Origin: an uncultured Bacilli bacterium | GTDB lineage: Bacteria; Bacillota_I; Bacilli_A; RF39; UBA660 | NCBI GenBank assembly: GCA_910585335.1 | Contig: CAJUCU010000014.1 | Coordinates: forward strand, 8,560-28,526 | Direction of reading: 5' to 3' | Length of the DNA: 19,967 nt | Part shown: piece by piece, positions 13,673 to 19,967 of the stretch | Numbering within the stretch: the stretch's first letter is position 1 | Layout: every line of letters begins with the position of its first letter | Notes under the pieces: generated by a model | Told to the model about the DNA's origin: nothing | The model's input: only the letters and a program-made list of their open reading frames with translations | Database searches by the model: none | Program-made: the position numbers and the translations under genes

Positions 13673-16303
13673 CTATTTCTTCATTAAACTCTGATATGTT
13701 GTAAGACAAGCATCTTTTGTAAGAGAGCTAGCAGTAATACACTCTCCACCTTTTTGGTTATTACATCCAATGGCAGATGTATAACGAGTGGTAACAACGC
13801 CTCTACCAAGTTCATCAAGTAATTGACTACGATATACAGAACGTTTTAAAGACTTGTCCTTATTTTTATCAGCAGTACCAGTATAATTTAAGAAGTTCTT
13901 TTGTTCTTTATTAATTTGTTTAATTTTATTAATGGTAGCTGGTGTTAAGGTAATACTATAATCTAAGTATTCATCGCTATAAATAGAGTCACCTTTTTCT
14001 TGAATATCAGTAATTAAAGCAGTCGGTGCTACTGGATAATTTTCCTCTGATAAATCAGTTGCAGCACAACTCCAGTTAAATCCAGCATCTCTTCCTGTCT
14101 CTTGTGGATTAGTGGTTGCTTCGTCTCCAACGAATAAGTCATCAAGAGAAGCAGCTTTATAACGATAGTTTGTAATATCTGTTGGTGTACAATTTTTATC
14201 ACCAATATCACAGTTTTCACAACTTGCACCTACACAAACTGGATCGTCTCTGTCATCACCATTTTCTCCATTTGGAGTTGTACCATTATAAATGGCATAG
14301 AAACAGTTAATTTTAATTTCCCAATCAAATCGACCGAAATCTTTAATAGAAGCTTTAATATTATATTTTAAATCATTCTCAATTACTTTCTTTTCTGCAT
14401 CAGTATATTCTTTACCTAATTGATCCCAGAATAACCATTTTTGATTTACGTTCTTTGAGTTTAATGGAGTACAATATTCGTTTGGTTTATGTTTATAGAA
14501 TACTTCTTCATTCTTAGGAGGACGTTTTGTAATAACTTGCCCATTCTTATTACGTATCCAAACACCTGGGAAGTTAATAACAGTTCTATAGTCATTACCT
14601 TCTGGGTCAGTTTTACCATAACATGTTCCAGAATGATCATTAACGATAGTATCTCCTGCTGGTTTTTGAGTATTTCCCTTTTTAGGACTGTTAGTAGCTT
14701 CATATTTTACCCAGTCTTCTCCATTACTTGGAAGAACACTCATCGTAAAGTAAGATGTCTTCTCTTCACATTTAGCGGCAGAAGTACATTGACGAATCAT
14801 GGTTTCATAATGATCAAGTCTTGCTTTATATTCTGCAACAGCCTCACTAGCATTCAAATAGTCTCCTTGACTACATCCATACCAATGACAAACCTCTGTA
14901 CAACTACCAGAACGTTTGAAACCTTCTGCAGGATAATAGTTAGATGCTTTAAAGCCATTATATGAAGTATTCCATGTACTCTTATCATTTTTTACAGTTC
15001 TTCTAGCTTTTTCTAAACTATTGAAATAATATCTTGCATATCGATCCCAATAACATGAACCATCTTGCCAACGAATCTCTCCGCCAGACCAATAGTATTT
15101 ACCATCACCATTTTTATTAATAGCATCATATACAAGTTCAGGTTCTATTTTTCCCTCTCTATTAGTACAATTAGCAAGTTTTTTCGCTTCTAACTTATTC
15201 TCATAAGATAGCGTCTTCGCAACTTTAGAAGAACTATAGACCTTCTTGTAACATTGATTAATACATTTTTGACTATATTTTCCACCATCACATTTTTGAA
15301 CACATTGATCAAAGTCATCATTAGGACCTGCTTGATCTGTATAATTAGCAATATTGTTACATGCTGGATAAGGATTACATACTTTTGGCATTTCTGGTGG
15401 TGTTGCCGTAACTGTCGCTGTACAAGTTACTTTACTTTTTACTTCTACAGTATAAGTAAAGCAAAGACCTGCCTTAACAGAAATTGGTCTATCATAAATA
15501 ACCGTAAGTTCCTCTTTACAATCTGTCTTACAAACATCATTACTAACAACTGTATTAGTAGTAGCATAACGATTGACATTTTTAACATTTTTATCACGAT
15601 TCCACGGATCACATTTCAAAGTACCAACAACTGTTTTTCCTTTTCCGTTCTCGGTAGTAGTAACTGGCTGAAAACCTGGTGTAATTGTTAAATCACCTGA
15701 TGGTGCTGAAGCAGTAAGTTTCTTTAAATCCCATGCGGATTTCGCATTAGAAATCATTGCTTTAAGATTTTTTTCACTAAAGTTTGCTTCTACTTGAGTT
15801 TGATAACAATAACTTAATGCAGACTGCATAAAGTTAATAGCATCTTGACCCTCTTTCGCAATCTCATCACGGAAAGCTTTACAAGTCGTATTGTAAGCCT
15901 CATTAACTTCTAACTCATTTGGAACACCAGAACGTAATGTCATCGTAAACTCTGCATATTGACTATCAGTAACATCGCACATCTCATCACTTTCTGCAAG
16001 TTTTGCCACAACATCAACATGAAGTTCTTTGGTACCATCATATGGAATTTCCAAAGGAGTACCCGCTGTAAGCTTATAATCTCCTGTTTGTGTTCCTGTT
16101 AAATTAACGTTGAACACACCTTTCTCTGCTTTGATGATAATCATTTTTCTCTTATCATCAATTTCATTTGTCATCTTGTAATAATCTTTAGCCGCCTCTT
16201 TAGTACATTTCTCATTAGCGGCCACTTCCCTATTGGAAGAATTTAAAACGAAAGCACATAATAAGATTGTTATAATCGCAACCAAATTCTTATACTTTTT
16301 CAT
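13673..16303 (-). CDS. Large secreted cysteine-rich surface protein, candidate pilus tip or adhesin
   Basis: The 876 residues begin with a signal peptide (about 1-29, ending VAA-NEK). The mature part holds 33 cysteines, many paired at short distances: 258/262, 309/315, 334/338, 347/351, 468/472/477, 506/512, 690/695/698/705. This suggests many disulfides outside the cell. The start (35-125) is beta-rich, the middle is aromatic and polar, and the end (760-876) is helical. I recognise no known domain, C-terminal LPXTG-type sorting signal, membrane helix or wall-binding repeat, so how it is held is open. It lies between a class B sortase (14-base overlap) and the pseudopilin-like and CpaB genes, which suggests a tip or surface component of the pilus. 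AAAGGAG lies nine bases before the ATG. Confidence 0.72.
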   Translation of the reverse strand: MKKYKNLVAIITILLCAFVLNSSNREVAANEKCTKEAAKDYYKMTNEIDDKRKMIIIKAEKGVFNVNLTGTQTGDYKLTAGTPLEIPYDGTKELHVDVVAKLAESDEMCDVTDSQYAEFTMTLRSGVPNELEVNEAYNTTCKAFRDEIAKEGQDAINFMQSALSYCYQTQVEANFSEKNLKAMISNAKSAWDLKKLTASAPSGDLTITPGFQPVTTTENGKGKTVVGTLKCDPWNRDKNVKNVNRYATTNTVVSNDVCKTDCKEELTVIYDRPISVKAGLCFTYTVEVKSKVTCTATVTATPPEMPKVCNPYPACNNIANYTDQAGPNDDFDQCVQKCDGGKYSQKCINQCYKKVYSSSKVAKTLSYENKLEAKKLANCTNREGKIEPELVYDAINKNGDGKYYWSGGEIRWQDGSCYWDRYARYYFNSLEKARRTVKNDKSTWNTSYNGFKASNYYPAEGFKRSGSCTEVCHWYGCSQGDYLNASEAVAEYKARLDHYETMIRQCTSAAKCEEKTSYFTMSVLPSNGEDWVKYEATNSPKKGNTQKPAGDTIVNDHSGTCYGKTDPEGNDYRTVINFPGVWIRNKNGQVITKRPPKNEEVFYKHKPNEYCTPLNSKNVNQKWLFWDQLGKEYTDAEKKVIENDLKYNIKASIKDFGRFDWEIKINCFYAIYNGTTPNGENGDDRDDPVCVGASCENCDIGDKNCTPTDITNYRYKAASLDDLFVGDEATTNPQETGRDAGFNWSCAATDLSEENYPVAPTALITDIQEKGDSIYSDEYLDYSITLTPATINKIKQINKEQKNFLNYTGTADKNKDKSLKRSVYRSQLLDELGRGVVTTRYTSAIGCNNQKGGECITASSLTKDACLTTYQSLMKK

Positions 16304-17099
16304 CTGCCTCGTCTCCTTTCATTTCTTCCCTTATTTTATCATATTTTGCGGATTCTGCAAGCTTATTTTTACCTATAACCTCATTTTTTCGAACTTTTCT
16401 AGCATCAATCTTAAAATCCACGTTCTGACTCAGCCCATAAAACCTCGTACAAGTAACCAAGGTTAAGATATCATCATCCCCAGTAACCTCTACTTGATAA
16501 TCATAAAAACTATTCTTTCGCGCTTCATTGATATACTCTGTTAACTCTTTTTTACTATAATTATTTTCATAATAAGAAAGCTTACTATCATCAATAAAAC
16601 CAACTGCAAAAATTTGATACAAGTGATTCTCACCATCTTTTGTATATTGAATATATTGATTTTTCTCCGCAAAATCATAATAAATAAAAGACATCAATTG
16701 TTCAAATCTCGTATGATTTGGATCTGTGACCGTTGGATTTTTAGAAACATTTAGTATATTATGTCCAAGTATTAATTCCCGATTCCCAAGTTTTTTAGTA
16801 GACTTGTTTGTCCACCCAAAATCATAGCGAACCGAATCAAGATTCAAATCATCATCATTGTAAATAACTGGATAATCAATATTAGTTCCCTGTACTCTAA
16901 CCCAACCTAAAATCTTTTCTTGATAAGCTTCTTGTTTTTCTTCTATTTTGGTTAATCTGTCTTCTATTTTATAATAATCAGACTGAAATAACTTTAGAAA
17001 AACACAGGTGAGAACAGTAACTAGAAGAACTAATAAAGTCCCTAAAGCAAAGAGCCTAAACTCATTTGCTTTAGTATTTTTTCTTTTAGACTTTTTCAT
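16290..17099 (-). CDS. srtB: Class B sortase
   Basis: Sortases are membrane transpeptidases that cut a sorting signal and join surface proteins to the wall or to pilins. The 269 residues have a basic start, a membrane helix at about 16-38, and a class B-like core: GWVRVQGTNIDYPVIY (65-80) is a typical opening, LILGHNI (109-115) gives the catalytic His113, and TLVTCTRF (213-220) gives Cys217. The expected Arg is less clear: the strand after Cys is QNVDFKIDARKV, with Arg at 219 and 234 but not at the usual place in between. A charged tail of 30 residues follows. TAGGAG lies before the ATG. Its 3' end overlaps the cysteine-rich gene, but that protein has no sorting signal, so the substrate is probably coded elsewhere. 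Confidence 0.88.
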   Translation of the reverse strand: MKKSKRKNTKANEFRLFALGTLLVLLVTVLTCVFLKLFQSDYYKIEDRLTKIEEKQEAYQEKILGWVRVQGTNIDYPVIYNDDDLNLDSVRYDFGWTNKSTKKLGNRELILGHNILNVSKNPTVTDPNHTRFEQLMSFIYYDFAEKNQYIQYTKDGENHLYQIFAVGFIDDSKLSYYENNYSKKELTEYINEARKNSFYDYQVEVTGDDDILTLVTCTRFYGLSQNVDFKIDARKVRKNEVIGKNKLAESAKYDKIREEMKGDEADEKV

Positions 17100-17121
17100 A
17101 AATCTTACTCCTACTCCTAAT

Positions 17122-17703
17122 TTATTTTACTAATGTATAAGGTTCTTCAAAGGTACCTTCACCATCTAAAATACTAGCATTCTTATCTATATAGGCTACC
17201 ACTCTAATACCAGCATCTGTATTTTCAAGTTGTAAATCATAATAAACAGTTCCAGCATCTGCTACTAAATATTTACGATTGGCTGTATTAGAAGAATCCC
17301 TTAACCAATAAGAATTCCCTCTCATATGAATGCCTTTGGCACTAAACATTTCTCCCAAACTTGGAGAAGCAAAGGTAACAGTATATTTTTTCGTTGAAGA
17401 AGCCTTTCCATAGTTAGCATAATTTTTATAAATTGGTACTTCTATTTCATGTTTTTTAAATAAATCAGTTTTAATATAATTTGGTGCTTGATGTTCAATA
17501 ATATAACCAATATTACCTACTTCTTTTGGATTATAAAGAACAACATCTTTCTTAACCCCATAAGAGATACTAGGAATATCATTATCAATATGTAACAAAT
17601 CTTCCATGATTACTTTGGTAGTACCATCTCCTGCACGCTCAATAATTCTAAAGTTATAACCACCATAATTCACATATTCACCAGAAACTCTAGTATTTAT
17701 CAT
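17122..17703 (-). CDS. DUF6273-like repeat domain ORF without signal peptide
   Basis: The 193 residues appear to be one copy of the module that ends the upstream protein. EYVNYGGYNFRIIERAGDG (9-27) matches its NYLRLSGMLFRIVGVNNDG, and the ends match too (GEGTFEEPYTL versus GDGSIGNPYTL). Such modules are normally on exported proteins of Bacillota, yet there is no signal peptide or membrane helix. The ATG lies inside the last codons of the upstream gene (14-base overlap), with AAGGG eight bases before it, so separate initiation is possible. Alternatively it is the displaced C-terminal domain of the upstream protein; a +1 shift within about 40 bases would join them. Function unknown. Confidence 0.62.
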   Translation of the reverse strand: MINTRVSGEYVNYGGYNFRIIERAGDGTTKVIMEDLLHIDNDIPSISYGVKKDVVLYNPKEVGNIGYIIEHQAPNYIKTDLFKKHEIEVPIYKNYANYGKASSTKKYTVTFASPSLGEMFSAKGIHMRGNSYWLRDSSNTANRKYLVADAGTVYYDLQLENTDAGIRVVAYIDKNASILDGEGTFEEPYTLVK

Positions 17704-18916
17704 TCGGTTTTCCCTTTTCTAAATCTCCCAAGGTATATGGATTTCCAATACTACCATCTCCACCTTGTATTAGAACATCTTTCTTAATTGTTAAAACAGG
17801 ACGGATACCAAAACTATAATTCTTATCAAACTCCATATATTTAGCATCGCTTCCTACATAGTAAGATCGACTAGTCCAAGCTTCTTTGTCACTTTTATCA
17901 TTATATAGCCAAACAATAGTATCACTATATAAATAACTATAATGATCTTGAAGTGATTTCGCATAATCTTCTGCTGATAAAATTCCCACTTTCTGTTTGG
18001 TTCCCTTAGTAGAACACTCAGTAGTAGTTAAATCGGCATTAGAAAGTCTATCATTACAGAAAACACTTTCGGTTAAAAACTCTTTCGCTTTATCTGTTAA
18101 ATGAGCATAATAGTAATTATCTAACCAACTTTGAATACCACTATAATCGATATTGGCAATATCTTCTGCAGATACAATACGAACACTACCATCATTATTC
18201 ACACCAACGATGCGAAATAACATACCAGAAAGTCTTAAATAATTAGATGTAACATTGCCTGTATAATAGCCTCTTTTATCTGTATCATGGATAACAACAC
18301 CACTTAGTTTCTGAACCACTTTAACCACACGTTCTACTGTAGTTTTATTATCAAGAGAATCATAGGCAGTATAAGTAATTTTATAAGTTCCTAATTGATT
18401 GGTATCTACTTTATCACCAGAAATAGAAACTTCACTTTTCTGTATTTCTTTATCTACTTTATCAAAAACAGACTTAATTCCAGGATCTTGAAAACTTTCT
18501 CCTTTATCAATAGTAATTTCACGATCCCCATTTAAAGTAATCTCTGGTCCAGTATGATCTACTGCCGAAGAAAGATAACCACATTTTAAATAAACATAGT
18601 ATTTATAGCCATCTCCTTCTTTTCGAACCTTTACCCAAGAATCTTTTACAGAACAAACATTTTTCGTATAAGGAACATATAAATCATCAATATATTTCTC
18701 ATTAGATAAATCAGAAAGTGTCAGTGTCTTCACCTGATCTTTTTCTGGTAATTCTGTATAGTTAATTTCAAAATAATGTTCTGCTGCTTTTTTAAGTTTA
18801 TCTTCATTTTTATGAAAATATCCAAGTGGATAAAGAATGAAAACCCAAACAAACAGTACCACAATAACAACAGTAACTACAATTTTAATCATTTTACTTT
18901 TTTTCTCTTTATTCAT
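17690..18916 (-). CDS. Membrane-anchored Ig-like (DUF5011-type) and DUF6273-like surface protein
   Basis: The 408 residues have an N-terminal membrane helix (11-30), a polar region with Cys88 and Cys112, and a bacterial Ig-like domain at about 122-202. That domain shows the DUF5011 pattern: HTGPEITLNG, then DKGESFQDPG, then GTYKITYTAYDSLDNKTT. A DUF6273-like module follows at about 216-396, including FRIVGVNNDGSVRIVSAED (234-252), KVGILSAEDY (309-318), SFGIRPVLTI (368-377) and GNPYTL (391-396). Such domains are structural parts of Gram-positive surface proteins. It ends without a sorting signal. AGGAG lies before the ATG; the gene starts nine bases after the upstream stop and overlaps the next ORF by 14. 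Anchoring is by the N-terminal helix, so it probably presents the domains outside. Confidence 0.78.
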   Translation of the reverse strand: MNKEKKSKMIKIVVTVVIVVLFVWVFILYPLGYFHKNEDKLKKAAEHYFEINYTELPEKDQVKTLTLSDLSNEKYIDDLYVPYTKNVCSVKDSWVKVRKEGDGYKYYVYLKCGYLSSAVDHTGPEITLNGDREITIDKGESFQDPGIKSVFDKVDKEIQKSEVSISGDKVDTNQLGTYKITYTAYDSLDNKTTVERVVKVVQKLSGVVIHDTDKRGYYTGNVTSNYLRLSGMLFRIVGVNNDGSVRIVSAEDIANIDYSGIQSWLDNYYYAHLTDKAKEFLTESVFCNDRLSNADLTTTECSTKGTKQKVGILSAEDYAKSLQDHYSYLYSDTIVWLYNDKSDKEAWTSRSYYVGSDAKYMEFDKNYSFGIRPVLTIKKDVLIQGGDGSIGNPYTLGDLEKGKPNDKY

Positions 18917-18925
18917 AAATTTCTC

Positions 18926-19967
18926 CTATCTCAACTTAAATGTATAACGATGTGTTCGAATCGTAAGTACTAATTCTACACTAGAACTAGACTCTATTTC
19001 GACTGGTACTACTAAAAACAAACTTTTATCTAAGGCTTTTTTGGTAAGAGCATTCTTTACTGGAATTTCTTTTGTTTTTCCACTACTATCTTTATATTTA
19101 ATTGTACCAAACTTTTCACAAAAGTCAATGAATTCTTCTCCTGTAAAATCTAGTGAGGTAAATGGTAAAGCGATTAATTTTTGCGCTCCAACCGCTCTTA
19201 CTTCCCCTACTGTATTAAAGCAGCCACTACGTTCACATGTATAATAGTTATAATTAGCATAATCCCCAACATACATCGCATTAAAGGTCATTTCTACTTG
19301 TTTCGAAGCTAATTGCATTTCCTGTTTTTGATTAATAGAAACAGCAGGTGTAGCCTCAATTTTACGCAAATCCTGAAGCTTTAATTTTATTTTTCGAAGA
19401 TAGGTATCATTCGCACTATATTCTTGATAATAAAGATTGAATTTATTCACATCTAATTTACTATCGGCTTTAAATATTAATAAAAAGTCATAATCTTTCC
19501 CATTTTTTAACTCTAACTTGGAATAAGGTGTTCCTAAATCATTAAACTCTATATCATAAAGATTACTACTAAGAATATCATAGTTACGATTCATTAGATG
19601 AAACCGGTCAGTATTAAGGACCCGATCTCCTCCATTATTTTCAATATGTAAATCCAGGATAATATAATGGTCTCCATCCAAGACTTCACCTCGATAATTT
19701 TTATCACTGACATAAGCATTCTTAATCGTGATACCATATCCAGAAGCATGTAAAACTTGCCCTTCTTTATAAACTTTATGTAAGATACCAAAATAATAAT
19801 AAGAATAACCAATCAAAATAACGACAAGAAAAGAAGCAAGTACATTTAATATAAATTGATGTTCTAAATAAAAGTAACCTAAATTTCTTTTTAATTTTCG
19901 AAGATTTCTTTTGATCGTATGCTTATCAAACTCAATACTAACTTCCACCTCTTCACGGTCAGAACTA
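18926..19967 (-). CDS. Membrane-anchored protein with DUF4352-like beta domain, 5' end beyond the window
   Basis: The frame stays open to base 19967. The first possible start inside, GTG at 19948, has AAGAGG directly against it, so the true start is probably further right. From that GTG 340 residues are visible: a basic cytoplasmic segment (9-23), a membrane helix at about 32-54 and two outside regions. The first (about 62-170) contains GITIKNAYVSD (72-82) and YIILDLHIENNGG (94-106), the pattern of DUF4352-type beta-sandwich domains. The second (about 205-340) has Cys239, Cys243 and Cys282 and ends VELVLTIRTHRYTFKLR. It may be an envelope scaffold or assembly protein. I recognise no enzymatic motif. 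Domain naming is tentative; topology is clear. Confidence 0.68.
   Translation of the reverse strand, partial: SSDREEVEVSIEFDKHTIKRNLRKLKRNLGYFYLEHQFILNVLASFLVVILIGYSYYYFGILHKVYKEGQVLHASGYGITIKNAYVSDKNYRGEVLDGDHYIILDLHIENNGGDRVLNTDRFHLMNRNYDILSSNLYDIEFNDLGTPYSKLELKNGKDYDFLLIFKADSKLDVNKFNLYYQEYSANDTYLRKIKLKLQDLRKIEATPAVSINQKQEMQLASKQVEMTFNAMYVGDYANYNYYTCERSGCFNTVGEVRAVGAQKLIALPFTSLDFTGEEFIDFCEKFGTIKYKDSSGKTKEIPVKNALTKKALDKSLFLVVPVEIESSSSVELVLTIRTHRYTFKLR

Noticed and set aside
14090..14115. NPQET in the 876-residue protein, resembling the class B sortase motif NPQTN
   Set aside because: It is internal (about residues 732-736), the fourth position differs, and no hydrophobic helix with a basic tail follows.
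14489..15691. Plus-strand open frames of 158 and 145 residues
   Set aside because: Both are antisense to the 876-residue surface protein gene; composition is that of a shadow frame and the minus-strand protein has a signal peptide and regular cysteine pattern.
1..19967. Mollicute code with TGA read as tryptophan
   Set aside because: Conserved tryptophans are coded TGG in all genes, and TGA ends the PrgI-like and VirB4 N-terminal frames at sensible places.
1..19967. tRNA or rRNA genes, CRISPR arrays, insertion sequences and attachment sites
   Set aside because: Reading both strands I saw no cloverleaf, regularly spaced repeat, transposase or paired direct repeat; nearly all sequence is accounted for by coding regions.

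Overview
The window is A+T-rich and carries one gene array, all on the minus strand, so transcription runs from the right edge to the left. Genes overlap by a few bases or sit 5-30 bases apart, usually with a good Shine-Dalgarno sequence. No plus-strand gene is supported and no gene-free stretch exceeds 100 bases. A class B sortase, an M23-like wall hydrolase and Gram-positive pilus genes without a secretin point to a walled, low-GC Bacillota. A Bacilli-type gut lineage is my guess, not something the sequence proves. Tryptophan is TGG throughout the real genes and TGA ends two of them, so the standard bacterial code fits.

Right block (about 19967-13207): surface and envelope genes. In order of transcription these are a membrane-anchored protein cut by the window edge, a membrane-anchored Ig-like protein with a DUF6273-like domain, a second ORF repeating the latter domain without any signal sequence, a class B sortase, a secreted 876-residue protein with 33 mature cysteines, and a small pseudopilin-like protein.

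Middle block (13191-7603): a Tad/Flp pilus core. It contains CpaB (SAF domain), the TadA/CpaF ATPase, TadB and TadC. After an internal sigma-A-type promoter come a short Flp-like prepilin, a TadE-like pseudopilin and a TadZ/CpaE-like protein with a degenerate P-loop.

Left block (7541-1): type IV secretion (T4SS)-like genes. A 118-residue two-helix VirB2-like protein has its own promoter with a perfect -35 box and its own intrinsic terminator. A new promoter whose -35 lies inside that terminator then serves a secreted protein ending in the same two-helix module, a VirB6/TrbL-like membrane protein, a PrgI/VirB3-like protein, a VirB4 ATPase split into two overlapping ORFs, and a membrane-anchored cell-wall hydrolase that leaves the window.

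Together the locus looks like a composite envelope machine. A Tad motor and its pseudopilins are interleaved, in one direction and with tight spacing, with a minimal Gram-positive T4SS channel that has two VirB2-like subunits, plus a cysteine-rich surface protein and a sortase. No relaxase, coupling protein, integrase, prepilin peptidase, tRNA, rRNA, CRISPR array or insertion sequence is visible here.
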